Assembly: GCA_018241725.1 (NCBI GenBank) | Contig: JAFEDI010000110.1 | Coordinates: forward strand, 20,655 to 84,654 | Length of the DNA stretch: 64,000 nucleotides | Source: Pseudomonadota bacterium | GTDB taxonomy: Bacteria; Pseudomonadota; Gammaproteobacteria; Burkholderiales; Rhodocyclaceae | Reading direction: 5' to 3' | Notes under the pieces: generated by a model | Databases searched by the model: none | What the model was told of the DNA's origin: nothing | Seen by the model: only the letters and a program-made list of their open reading frames with translations | Shown here: in pieces, positions 41,720 through 49,819 of the stretch | How positions within the stretch are numbered: the first letter of the stretch is position 1 | Layout of the letters: each line of letters begins with the position of its first letter | Translations under genes and position numbers: made by a program

Positions 41720-42796
41720 ATGAGCATCGCTTTCAAACCCGAAGAAACCTTCCGCGGCGACTACAGCTACCGCAACAGCGACGCCGCCGTGCTGCGCTTC
41801 CCTTTCCCTTTCCCGGAAGACCGCTACATGTACAGCGTCAATATCGAGCCGCACGTACGCAGTGGCCCGAGCGACGTCTTCCTGCGCCCCTTCGACGTGG
41901 ATGAGCACTACATCGCCGAGTGCCGCGACAAGGCCATCACGCTGGAGCGCGACCCCGGCCGCTGCCAGGTGCTTCCGCACATGATGATGGCCCAGTGGGA
42001 CACCCTGGAGCTGCTGATGGAGAGCCTGTCCGCCGACTATCCGGAGCAGTTCTCCCTGATCAAGGAAGGCGACGACTTCGGCAGCCGGTGGACCTGGATC
42101 AACCGCCCGCTGGGCATCGAGCAGAGCTTCATCTTCGGCAATGCCGAAACCCTGCCCTGCGAACCCTTCGAGTACATCACCCGCCAGGCCCAGGGCGACT
42201 TCGCGATCTGCGACCAGCGCGACGACAACCTCTACATGGACGCCGGCATGGTCACCTCCCAGGCCGACTGGTCGCTGGAGTTCGATGTCGGCATGAGCTT
42301 CATGGAATGGCACGGCCCGGTGCCGCTGGCCCACCAGAGCGGCGTCTTCGAGCGGGCGCTGAAATACCTGCTGATGCTGCGCCTCGGCCAGCCGGTGCGC
42401 CGCCTCAATTGGACCATGAGCATCAACCCGCGTCTCGACACCTCGCCGGAGAGCTACCCCGAGTGGGGCCCGGACCGCGCCAGCGTCACCCCCGACAACG
42501 CCGGCCAGAAAGTGCACCTGCGTGTCGAGTTGCAGACCCTGTGGCGCCTGCCGCGCAGCAACGCGATCCTGTTCCCGATCCGCTGCTACCTGGCCTCCCT
42601 CGAAGACCTGGCCCGCGTGCCCAAGTGGGGCGCCCGCCTGCACCGGGTGCTGTCCTCGCTGCCGCCCCAGCTCGTCGAATACAAGGGCCTCACCCGCTAC
42701 CTCCCGGCCGCCCTCGAATGGCTGGCCCAGCACGACGACGGCCGCGAACTGCCCGTCGGCACCGAAGCCGGCATCACCACCCTCAGCCCGCGCTGA
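41720..42796 (+). CDS. Haem-dependent oxidative N-demethylase family protein (DUF3445)
   Basis: 358 aa. DUF3445 family, which includes the haem-containing catalytic subunit of dimethylamine monooxygenase. Recognisable parts are RYMYSVNIEPHV, the DWSLEFDVGMSFMEWHGPVP stretch, the His-rich MEWHGPV, and RLNWTMSINPRLDTSPES. It should perform the oxygen-dependent N-demethylation with electrons from the reductase. GAGGAGA precedes the ATG, 31 bases after the reductase gene. The assignment of catalytic role is by family; I cannot identify the haem ligand with certainty. Confidence 0.88.
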   Translation: MSIAFKPEETFRGDYSYRNSDAAVLRFPFPFPEDRYMYSVNIEPHVRSGPSDVFLRPFDVDEHYIAECRDKAITLERDPGRCQVLPHMMMAQWDTLELLMESLSADYPEQFSLIKEGDDFGSRWTWINRPLGIEQSFIFGNAETLPCEPFEYITRQAQGDFAICDQRDDNLYMDAGMVTSQADWSLEFDVGMSFMEWHGPVPLAHQSGVFERALKYLLMLRLGQPVRRLNWTMSINPRLDTSPESYPEWGPDRASVTPDNAGQKVHLRVELQTLWRLPRSNAILFPIRCYLASLEDLARVPKWGARLHRVLSSLPPQLVEYKGLTRYLPAALEWLAQHDDGRELPVGTEAGITTLSPR

Positions 42797-42862
42797 GACG
42801 CATCCGATCCATCCGCAAATCCGCATTCCACGACACCCCGAAACCACAAAAAGGAAACAGCC

Positions 42863-44245
42863 ATGAACGCCATCACCCAAATGACCCCCACCGGCATCGG
42901 TTCCGAATGGAGCCCCCAGTGGCTGCTCACCCCCGAGCAGAAGGCCCTGCAGGCCGACCTGATCGCCCTGTGCGAAACCACGCTGCGCCCCAACGCCATC
43001 GAAAGCGACAAGAAGTACGTCTATCCGCGCAAGAACTTCGAGGCCCTGGCCTCCATGGGCCTGCTGAGCCTGACCATCCCGAAGGAACTCGGCGGCCGCG
43101 GTGAGAGCCACCTGTGCGCCGCGATGGTGGTCGAGACCATCGGCCGCTACGGCTGCCCCTCCACCGCCATGTGCTACACCATGCACCTGGGTGCCTGCGC
43201 CGCCGCGCTCTTGCGCCACCACGACAACGAGCGCCTGAAGGACATCCTGCGCCGCGTCGACAAGGACGTGCTGATCGGCACCCTGTCCTACTCCGACCCG
43301 GAAACCGGCTCCCACTTCTGGTACCCGATGTCGTCCCGCGCCGAGCGCACCGAGAACGGCTGGAAGGTCTTCAAGAAGGCCTCGTGGACCACCTCCGGCG
43401 GCTTTGCCGACTGGTACATCATCCAGACCACCTCGCCGGACTTCGGCGGCGACTACTCCAACCTGTCCTGCTTCCTGGTCACCAAGGACCAGATCCACGC
43501 CGACCCGGCCAACTGGGACGGCCTCGGCATGCGCGGCAACCAGTCCGGCCCGATCTCGGTGGACGGCGTCGAGATCGCCCAGGACGCGCTGGTCGGCCCG
43601 ATCGGCGACGGCGCCAAGTCCAACGACGAAGTGGTCGACCCCTTCTTCCTGGTGTGCTCCTCCGCGTGCTGGAACGGCATCTGCCTCGCCGCGATGGACA
43701 TCACCAAGAACCACACCACCCGCAAGGTGCATAACGATGTGGGCATGCGCGTGGCCGACTATCCGACCATCCAGGACTACGTCGGCGAGTGCCTGATCGA
43801 CACCAACGCCAGCCGCAGCTACGTGTATCTGGCCGCCAAGGCGCTGGACGAGCAGACCAACAACTGCGACTGGTCCGCCCACGCCAAGATCGACCACCTG
43901 CCGCGCACCGAGCTGCTCAACTGGCTGTGGCAGGTCAAGTTCTTCGCCTCCAAGAACGTCACCTTCGTGGTGGACAAGATGCTCCACGCCTGCGGCGGCA
44001 CCGGCTACAAGCCGGCCCTCGGCATCGAGCGCCTGCTGCGCGACGGCAAGGCCGGCTGGGTGATGGGCCCCACCAACGAAGTGCTGCGCCAGTTCGTCGG
44101 CAAGGCCGCGCTGCTCGGCTTCGAGGTGCTGGACTACTGGAACCAGTCGGTCAACCAGCGCGTTCTCAACAACGAACTGAAGAAGATGAGCAAGGAAGAG
44201 AAGGCTGCCTTCGCCTCCAAGCTCCTCGCCGAGGCGCAAGCCTAA
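42863..44245 (+). CDS. Acyl-CoA dehydrogenase-fold flavoprotein, probable flavin-dependent monooxygenase
   Basis: 460 aa with the full ACAD fold (LTIPKELGGRG; GTLSYSDPETGSHFWYP; HACGGTGYKPALGIERLLRD). The position of the catalytic Glu in medium-chain dehydrogenases (the E of YEGT) is Gly402 here (WVMGPTNE), and the alternative isovaleryl-type Glu is not seen either. Such loss is typical of class D two-component flavin monooxygenases (DszC/HsaA type), and the next gene encodes a flavin reductase. It is therefore more likely to oxygenate an amine than to dehydrogenate a CoA ester. AAGGAAA precedes the ATG. Confidence 0.85.
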   Translation: MNAITQMTPTGIGSEWSPQWLLTPEQKALQADLIALCETTLRPNAIESDKKYVYPRKNFEALASMGLLSLTIPKELGGRGESHLCAAMVVETIGRYGCPSTAMCYTMHLGACAAALLRHHDNERLKDILRRVDKDVLIGTLSYSDPETGSHFWYPMSSRAERTENGWKVFKKASWTTSGGFADWYIIQTTSPDFGGDYSNLSCFLVTKDQIHADPANWDGLGMRGNQSGPISVDGVEIAQDALVGPIGDGAKSNDEVVDPFFLVCSSACWNGICLAAMDITKNHTTRKVHNDVGMRVADYPTIQDYVGECLIDTNASRSYVYLAAKALDEQTNNCDWSAHAKIDHLPRTELLNWLWQVKFFASKNVTFVVDKMLHACGGTGYKPALGIERLLRDGKAGWVMGPTNEVLRQFVGKAALLGFEVLDYWNQSVNQRVLNNELKKMSKEEKAAFASKLLAEAQA

Positions 44246-44259
44246 GGAGCCCCGCCGCC

Positions 44260-44790
44260 ATGCACGCCACCACCAGCCAGCCCATCGCCGCCCACCGGGC
44301 ACCCTTCGACGGGCGCCTGTTCCGCCGGGTCCTCGGCCTCTTCCCCACCGGCGTCACCATCGTCACCACCTGGGACGATGAGGGCCGGCCGGTGGGGGCG
44401 ACCGTCAGCTCCTTCAACTCCGTATCCCTCGACCCGCCGCTGGTGCTCTTCAGCCTGGCCAAGAACATGGCCTGCTGCGAAGCCTTCGCCGCCGGCGGGC
44501 CGCTGGCCATCCACGTGCTCGGCGACGAACAGGAGTCCCTGTCCAACCGCTTCGCACGGGGTGGCGGCGACAAGTGGGTGGATCTGGTCTACGGCGCCGG
44601 CGAGCATGGCGCGCCACTGATCGAAGGGGCGCTGGCCACATTCGAATGCCAGCCCTTCGCCCAATATCCCGGCGGCGACCACACCATCTTCGTCGCCGAA
44701 GTTCATCAACTGCGCTGCCGCGACGGCGAGCCGCTGGTCTTCGCCGGCGGCAGCTACCGGCGCCTGGCCGAGCGGGAGGTGTGCGCATGA
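44260..44790 (+). CDS. Flavin reductase (FMN-binding split barrel, HpaC-like)
   Basis: 176 aa. The family pattern FPTGVTIVTTWDDEGRPVGATVSSFNSVSLDPP is complete. These proteins reduce FMN or FAD with NAD(P)H and hand the free reduced flavin to a partner oxygenase; the ACAD-fold protein 14 bases upstream is the evident partner. The ATG at 44260 follows AAGGAG; the open frame extends upstream but only as a shadow of the previous gene. The stop overlaps the next start by four bases (ATGA). Confidence 0.92.
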   Translation: MHATTSQPIAAHRAPFDGRLFRRVLGLFPTGVTIVTTWDDEGRPVGATVSSFNSVSLDPPLVLFSLAKNMACCEAFAAGGPLAIHVLGDEQESLSNRFARGGGDKWVDLVYGAGEHGAPLIEGALATFECQPFAQYPGGDHTIFVAEVHQLRCRDGEPLVFAGGSYRRLAEREVCA

Positions 44791-46691
44791 ACGACCTCGT
44801 CCCGCCCACGGACATGGCGCAGGAAGGCGACCCCTTCCTGCTTGCTGCCGAGGCCGAACCGCGCTTCGCCCAAGACTTTCCCGAGCCGCTGGCGGCGATC
44901 CGCATCACCGCCGCCAGTGCCCGCGCTTTCGAAGTGAAGGCCGGGCAATACCTCCAGGTCATCGACGTGGACGGCCGCCAGTGCTCCGACCTCCTCGCCT
45001 TCGACGCCGCGGCCCTGGCCGCCGGCGAGGAATGGGGCCTCGACCCGACGGTGACGCGCACCCTGGCCGGCGCCGCCTATCCCCAGCCCGGCCTCCACGC
45101 CAAGTACTTCGACGCGCGCATGCAGCCGCTGCTCGAAACCGTGCAGGACACCGTCGGCCGCCACGACGCCTTCGCGCTGGCGTGCACCGCCAAGTACTAC
45201 GAGGATGCCGGCTTTCCCGGCCACGCCAACTGCAGCGACAACTTCAACGCCGCGCTGGCCAGCTTCGGCATCCGCCCGCGCGCCGGCTGGCCGGCCATCA
45301 ACTTCTTCTACAACACCTTCATCCAGCCCTGCGGCAGCCTCGGCTTCGCCGAACCCTGGTCCAAACCCGGCGACTACGTGCTGCTCAGAGCACTGAAGGA
45401 CCTGGTGGTGGCGGTGTCGTCCTGCGCCGACGACATCGACCCCGCCAACGCCTGGCAGCCCACCGATATCGAGGCGCGCATCTACGACGCCGCCCATTCC
45501 TTTCCCCGCGCGATGGCCCACCGCATGACACCCGACTCCCCCGTCCGCCTGACCCGGCCGACCGCCTTCGCGCCGGCGACCGAAACCCTCACCCGCGACT
45601 TCATCGACTACAAGGGCTACTGGCTGCCGCGCAGCTTCGTCGGCCACGGCACCCTCGCCGAATACTGGGCCTGCCGCGAGAAAGTGGCGGTCATGGATCT
45701 GTCGGCCCTGCGCAAGTTCGACGTCACCGGCCCCGACGCCGAAGCCCTGCTGCAGAAGGTGCAGACCCGCGACATGCGCAAGCTGGCTGTCGGCCAGGTG
45801 GTCTACACCGCCGTCTGCCACGCCCACGGCGGCATGATGGACGACGGCACGGTGTTCCGCCTCGGCCGCGACGTGTTCCGCTTCGTCTGCGGTGAAGACA
45901 CCACCGGCCTGTGGCTCAAGGAACAGGCCGCCGCCGCGGGCTTCAACGTGCACATCCGCGAAGCCACCGACGCGCTGCACAACCTCGCCGTACAAGGCCC
46001 GCGCAGCCGCGAACTGCTCAAGAAGATCCTGTGGACCGGCCCGCTGCAACCGACGCCGAACGAACTCGGCTGGTTCCGCTTCGCCTCCGCCCGCCTCGGC
46101 GGCCCCACCGGCATCCCGTTGATCATCTCGCGCACCGGCTACACCGGCGAGCTGGGTTTCGAGCTGTGGTGCGCCCCGAAGGACGGCCCGGCCCTGTGGT
46201 CCGCCGTGATGGAAGCCGGCGCCCCGCTGGGCATCGTGCCGCTCGGCTTCGACGCCCTCGACATGCTGCGCATCGAAGCCGGCCTCGCCTTCGCCGGCCA
46301 CGAATTCTGCGACCAGACCGACCCCTTCGAGGCCGGCATCGGCTTCACCGTCGCCCTATCCAAGCCAGACGACTTCATCGGCAAGGCCGCCCTCGAAGAA
46401 CGCAAGGCCCACCCGCGCCGCAAACTGGTCGGGCTCGCCATCGCCAGCAACGAAGCCGCCAGCCACGGCGACGGCCTCTACGTCGGCCGCGCCAGGGTCG
46501 GCGAAATCACCAGCACCACCCGCTCGCCGGTCCTCGACACGCAGATCGCGCTGGCCCGCGTTGATGTCGCCTACTCGGCACTCGACACCGAGCTGCAAGT
46601 GGGCCAATTGGACGGACACCGCAAACGGCTGGACGCAAAAGTCGTCGCATTTCCGCACTACGACCCGACGAAGTCGCGGGTCAGGACTTGA
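44787..46691 (+). CDS. DUF1989-GcvT fusion protein, TMAO demethylase (Tdm)-like
   Basis: 634 aa. The N-terminal third (about 30-250) is a DUF1989 domain with GRHD followed by Cys, INFF and VSSCADDID; residues 270-630 are a GcvT/aminomethyltransferase-like folate domain (YTGELGFELW, then DALDMLRIEAGLAF). This is the architecture of trimethylamine N-oxide demethylase, where a metal site in DUF1989 splits the amine oxide and the folate domain captures formaldehyde as methylene-THF. Here it would act between the flavin monooxygenase and the DmmABC-like enzyme. It is last in the operon and coupled to the reductase gene. Substrate unknown. Confidence 0.85.
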   Translation: MNDLVPPTDMAQEGDPFLLAAEAEPRFAQDFPEPLAAIRITAASARAFEVKAGQYLQVIDVDGRQCSDLLAFDAAALAAGEEWGLDPTVTRTLAGAAYPQPGLHAKYFDARMQPLLETVQDTVGRHDAFALACTAKYYEDAGFPGHANCSDNFNAALASFGIRPRAGWPAINFFYNTFIQPCGSLGFAEPWSKPGDYVLLRALKDLVVAVSSCADDIDPANAWQPTDIEARIYDAAHSFPRAMAHRMTPDSPVRLTRPTAFAPATETLTRDFIDYKGYWLPRSFVGHGTLAEYWACREKVAVMDLSALRKFDVTGPDAEALLQKVQTRDMRKLAVGQVVYTAVCHAHGGMMDDGTVFRLGRDVFRFVCGEDTTGLWLKEQAAAAGFNVHIREATDALHNLAVQGPRSRELLKKILWTGPLQPTPNELGWFRFASARLGGPTGIPLIISRTGYTGELGFELWCAPKDGPALWSAVMEAGAPLGIVPLGFDALDMLRIEAGLAFAGHEFCDQTDPFEAGIGFTVALSKPDDFIGKAALEERKAHPRRKLVGLAIASNEAASHGDGLYVGRARVGEITSTTRSPVLDTQIALARVDVAYSALDTELQVGQLDGHRKRLDAKVVAFPHYDPTKSRVRT

Positions 46692-46732
46692 TGGTATCCG
46701 CTGCGTTGGGCACCTAGCCCGCCGCTCGGTTC

Positions 46733-47090
46733 ATGTTGTCCCCCCGCGTCCCCAAGTGGCCCAGGCTGCTTGGGGATGTTTGCTGTGAACGAAGGATGTT
46801 GCGGGCGGCGAGATCTATGTTGCGTGGTGAACATTCGATGTCGGCGGGCGCGCACTCCATGTTGACGACGGAATGTTCGATGTTCAGTGCATCAAGTTCA
46901 ATACTGTGTGGCCAACATCGAATGCACTGGGGCGCTATTAAGAAGTTGACGCTGGAATGGTGAGCAATGCGGCACTGATACTCGATGCCGAAGACTCAAC
47001 ATCGATTGTTCACGCAACAAGATGAAGATAGCAGGACGCAGTGTCGTGACGGCGGGCTGTAAACCTGGATGTTGACGGACAATGATCTAG
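46733..47090. repeat. Degenerate tandem array with 21-bp period
   Basis: ATG or near-ATG anchors recur at exact 21-base steps: 46796, 46817, 46838, 46859, 46880, 46901 (ATA), 46922, then 46985, 47006 (TTG) and 47069, all in one 21-base register. A rough consensus is TCGATGTTGNNGNNGAACA. Two outlying copies at 46733 and 46776 are 1-2 bases out of register. About 13-16 units in all. An open frame crosses part of it but is broken by stops, so the array is a DNA feature rather than a gene. Confidence 0.75.
46749..46776 (+). terminator. Hairpin after the amine operon
   Basis: TCCCCAAG (46749-46756) and CTTGGGGA (46769-46776), perfect 8-bp stem, 12-base loop, followed by a weak T-rich stretch (TGTTTG). 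Probable operon end. Confidence 0.5.
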
Positions 47091-47175
47091 TCATACACGA
47101 TAAAGATATCGATGCAGGTCCAGCCCAAGAACAACGGGCCCTCCATCTTCTACAAGCTGCAAACTGAAATCCATC

Positions 47176-47619
47176 ATGAAAATCTTCCAGTGCACGCCGG
47201 AACATCTGCTCCCCGCTTCAGATTTGTTCAACAAGTACAGAATGTTCTACGAGCAGCCTAGCGATCTGGCCGGAGCAACCGCATTTCTCAAGGCGAACAT
47301 CTCCGAAAACCGTTCGCTCGTGTTCCTGCTCCAGGACGATGATGGTCAAGTGGTGGCATTTTCCCAGCTTTATGCCACCTATTGCTCAACGTCCATGAAG
47401 CCCTTCCTGTATCTGTCGGATTTGTTCGTCGATTCTTCAGCGCGGCGTAAGGGCTATGCAAAAGTCCTGATTTCGTACCTGATTGAGCACGCCAAGGAGC
47501 AGGGATACCAACGCTTGACACTCGAAACCGCCACGACCAATACCTCCGCCCAACGGCTCTACACATCTCTCGGGTACGAAAGGGATCAGGTGTTCCTCAC
47601 GTACCACCGGATTCTGTGA
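47176..47619 (+). CDS. GNAT family N-acetyltransferase
   Basis: 147 aa, a single GNAT domain. The acetyl-CoA-binding motif is SARRKGYAKVLISYLIEHAKEQG (R-x-x-G-x-A form), followed by the C-terminal ETATTNTSAQRLYTSLGY segment typical of the fold. It acetylates an amine on a small molecule or protein; the substrate cannot be told. The ribosome site is weak. Codon use is AT-richer than the neighbouring operons and it stands alone, so it may have been acquired horizontally. Confidence 0.88.
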   Translation: MKIFQCTPEHLLPASDLFNKYRMFYEQPSDLAGATAFLKANISENRSLVFLLQDDDGQVVAFSQLYATYCSTSMKPFLYLSDLFVDSSARRKGYAKVLISYLIEHAKEQGYQRLTLETATTNTSAQRLYTSLGYERDQVFLTYHRIL

Positions 47620-47923
47620 ATACGCCCCCTGCGTCGGAGTCGTCCAATCCCCAAAGGAGCCGCTGAACGACTCCCTGCACAGCCTTTCGGTTCATCCGCA
47701 CCATCGATCCCAGAGCCATGCCGCCAAGCTGATCACCTGACTCAGGGGATATGCTGCGAGCCAAACCTGCTCGCAGATCCATCTCGATTCAAGCATGAAA
47801 AAGGGGGGATGCACATCGGTTCTATGAGCACGAGAGCATGGTCAAGGCAGGCTTTCATTTCATCCAAAAAGTCGCGCTCAACAAGGGGCGCCGCGCGAGA
47901 TACTTCGCACAGCACGGCGACGC
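47620..47923. other. Gap between the GNAT and HDOD genes
   Basis: 304 bases, AT-richer; apart from the coupled small ORF nothing was recognised. Confidence 0.45.
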
Positions 47924-47927
47924 TCAT
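47742..47927 (-). CDS. Small ORF coupled to the HDOD gene
   Basis: 61 aa, no family recognised. Its ATG overlaps the HDOD stop codon as ATGA, the arrangement used for translational coupling elsewhere in this window. The N-terminal half looks protein-like (VERDFLDEMKACLDHALVLIE), the C-terminal half less so. There is no independent ribosome site. It may be a small partner of the HDOD protein or a chance frame. Confidence 0.3.
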   Translation of the reverse strand: MSVAVLCEVSRAAPLVERDFLDEMKACLDHALVLIEPMCIPPFSCLNRDGSASRFGSQHIP

Positions 47928-48763
47928 AGGTCGCAATAGCTTTCCTTGAGATCGCAGACGTCCTGTTCGGAGATGCCGAGGTGGGCCATCACCGCGGACT
48001 TGCCACGGCTCCAGTTGGTGTCATCGGTGAGGTAGCGCTGGCTGTGCGCGATATGCTCGGCAAGGGTCGCGAAGGACACCAGGGTGCGCGCCTGCGCGGC
48101 GGTATGGTCGGCATCGCCATCGAAGATCGACAGGTCATGATGCAGCAGCGTGGCTTTGCTGATCTCCTTGGGCAGGCCCCAGGTGCGCGTCAGGAAGTAG
48201 CCGACCGCGGCGTGGTTGGTCGCGTGGTGCGCTTCCTCGACGCTGGTGAAACTCTGGTCATAGGCCGCACTGGCACTCTCCAGCGTCTCGGTGTAACTCG
48301 GGAAGCGCTTCATCAGCACGGCGATACCGCAGTCGTGGAACAGGCCGAAGGAATAAGCCATCTCGGTCGGCACGCCCTTGAACTCGCGGCTCAGGTTCGC
48401 ACACAAGCTTGCAACGCGCGCGGCGGAGTCCCAGAAGCGCTCGAGGTAAAGGCTGCTGCCACCGGAGAGCGCGGCGCGCAGCATGATCCCGGCCGTCAAC
48501 GCGGACAGCGCCCGCATACCCAATACCGACACGGCCTGGGAAATGCTGCCGACGTGGCGTGACAGGCCCAGAGCGGGGGAATTGGCGACCTTCAACACCG
48601 AGGCTGCCAGCGCAACGTCGGTGCCCACGATTTGTGCGATGCGCCCCAGCGAGCCGTTCGGGGAGGCAATTTCCTGTTGCAGGGAGAGCAGGACCGCAGG
48701 ACAGGGCGGGATGTCGACTCCGCGCAGAAGGCGGTCGAGCGTGGCGTGGTCGGGAGACTCCAT
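47924..48763 (-). CDS. HDOD domain signalling protein
   Basis: 279 aa, HDOD domain over most of its length. Key segments are IAQIVGTDVALAASVLKVANSPALG, the SYAFGLFHDCGIAVLMKR-like HD region (MAYSFGLFHDCGIAVL), and AVGYFLTRTWGLPKEI. HDOD proteins lack a complete phosphohydrolase site and act in two-component and c-di-GMP signalling by protein contact. The start ATG at 48763 is followed directly by the domain. AT-rich sequence with possible promoter elements lies upstream (48780-48830). Confidence 0.9.
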   Translation of the reverse strand: MESPDHATLDRLLRGVDIPPCPAVLLSLQQEIASPNGSLGRIAQIVGTDVALAASVLKVANSPALGLSRHVGSISQAVSVLGMRALSALTAGIMLRAALSGGSSLYLERFWDSAARVASLCANLSREFKGVPTEMAYSFGLFHDCGIAVLMKRFPSYTETLESASAAYDQSFTSVEEAHHATNHAAVGYFLTRTWGLPKEISKATLLHHDLSIFDGDADHTAAQARTLVSFATLAEHIAHSQRYLTDDTNWSRGKSAVMAHLGISEQDVCDLKESYCDL

Positions 48764-48953
48764 GGCGACGCGGAATCCTGAAAAACGATAATTTTAACAA
48801 AAATACCATTTTTAAAGAATAAAACTCGCAATCAGAGAACATCCAGCTTCATGCCCCCTGTAACCGTCATACCCGCCACACCTCGCTGGACTTGCACCGC
48901 TTCATCTGTGGCGAGCGCCCGGCAACCGCTTTGGCACGAGGTAGAGCAAAGGC

Positions 48954-49745
48954 TCAGCTGACAGCAAGCGCTGCACCGATCGCCGTAGCCGACTCCTTCA
49001 GGTCGGCGAGATGGGCCTGGACCAGCTTTGCGCGGAGCTGGAACTTGCGCGGCCACAGCAGGCTGATGCAGGCGATCACGTCATCGCCATGGAAGATGGG
49101 TACGGCGATGGCGTCGAGCTGGTCGTCACGCAAGCTTTTGTCCAGGTCCGATCCGCCGAACAGTGGATCACGGGCGCCGTAGCCCTGTGCGCGGGTCTCG
49201 GCAAGCATTGCGTCCAGTTCCCGTTCCAGCACCTGACGACTGCGGGGATTCGCAGGCGGGTTGGCGCGCGCGCGGGCAATCGCGGCCTCGCGCTGTTCGT
49301 CACGGCAAAAGGCAAGATAGGCGCGGCTGGGGGCCGCCAGAAACATATCGACCTTATAGCCCAGCTCGTATTCCGCGATACCGAGCCCGGCGTAGCGGCG
49401 TGAGGTTTCGACAAGTTCCAGGCAGCCCTCCCGAGGAACCGTCAGGTCGGAGGGCCAGATGACTTTCTTCTGCAACTGGACGAGAAACGGCGCGGCGATC
49501 TCGGCAAGCTGCAGGGTCCGTTCGTCCAGTTGCCGGCGCGCGGCAATCGAGATCGTGCGGCGATAACATCCATCACCCATCGCGCGCCAGATGAAGCGGC
49601 TCTTCCGGAGCGTTTCGAGGATACGCAGCAGCGTGGCCTTCGGAATGCCCGTTTTTTCGTACAGTTCGGCAAGGGACTGCCCGCGCAGCTCATCCAGTTC
49701 CTGAAGTACAAGCAGCCCGCGTTCCAGCGTGTTGATGGTCTTCAT
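48954..49745 (-). CDS. IclR family transcriptional regulator
   Basis: 263 aa. An N-terminal winged helix (TLERGLLVLQELDEL, then GIPKATLLRILETLRK) and an IclR effector domain after residue 85, with the usual C-terminal CISLLWPRKF segment. The ATG at 49745 is preferred over a TTG at 49766, since the latter overlaps a palindromic operator. It is divergent from the BASS transporter gene and probably regulates it together with the DUF1302-sulfatase genes that follow. The effector is probably a compound related to the imported substrate. Confidence 0.9.
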   Translation of the reverse strand: MKTINTLERGLLVLQELDELRGQSLAELYEKTGIPKATLLRILETLRKSRFIWRAMGDGCYRRTISIAARRQLDERTLQLAEIAAPFLVQLQKKVIWPSDLTVPREGCLELVETSRRYAGLGIAEYELGYKVDMFLAAPSRAYLAFCRDEQREAAIARARANPPANPRSRQVLERELDAMLAETRAQGYGARDPLFGGSDLDKSLRDDQLDAIAVPIFHGDDVIACISLLWPRKFQLRAKLVQAHLADLKESATAIGAALAVS

Positions 49746-49759
49746 CACCGTCGGCCCGT

Positions 49760-49777
49760 TTGACAAATCTCGAGATT
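49760..49777 (+). promoter_or_regulatory. TTGACA box with an overlapping palindromic operator
   Basis: TTGACA (49760-49765, perfect -35) is followed at once by AATCTCGAGATT (49766-49777), a perfect 12-bp palindrome lying in the promoter spacer. IclR-type repressors bind palindromes of this size; binding here would block transcription of the BASS gene. The -10 (about 49783-49788) is weak. Confidence 0.5.
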
Positions 49778-49819
49778 AAATCAGAAAATTCATCGACCCG
49801 GCCTCAGGAAGTCACGCCC

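Larger units (their letters stand above)
46692..47175. other. Gap between the amine operon and the GNAT gene
   Basis: 484 bases, AT-richer than the operon before it. It contains the operon-end hairpin and the 21-bp array; no RNA gene or credible protein-coding gene was seen. Confidence 0.6.

Noticed and set aside
42863-44245. Ordinary acyl-CoA dehydrogenase of fatty-acid oxidation
   Set aside because: No catalytic Glu at the usual positions, and no CoA-ligase, hydratase or thiolase genes nearby; a flavin reductase is adjacent instead.
41513-44302. Long minus-strand frame across the amine operon
   Set aside because: High-GC antisense shadow without domains; four genes with clear families lie on the other strand.
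46733-46963. ORF through the 21-bp array giving a heptad-like repeat peptide
   Set aside because: The periodicity continues past the stop codon and the unit sequence drifts at all codon positions, so the repeat is a DNA feature and not a conserved protein.
46733-47090. CRISPR array
   Set aside because: Repeat units are contiguous and degenerate, there are no unique spacers of constant length and no cas genes.
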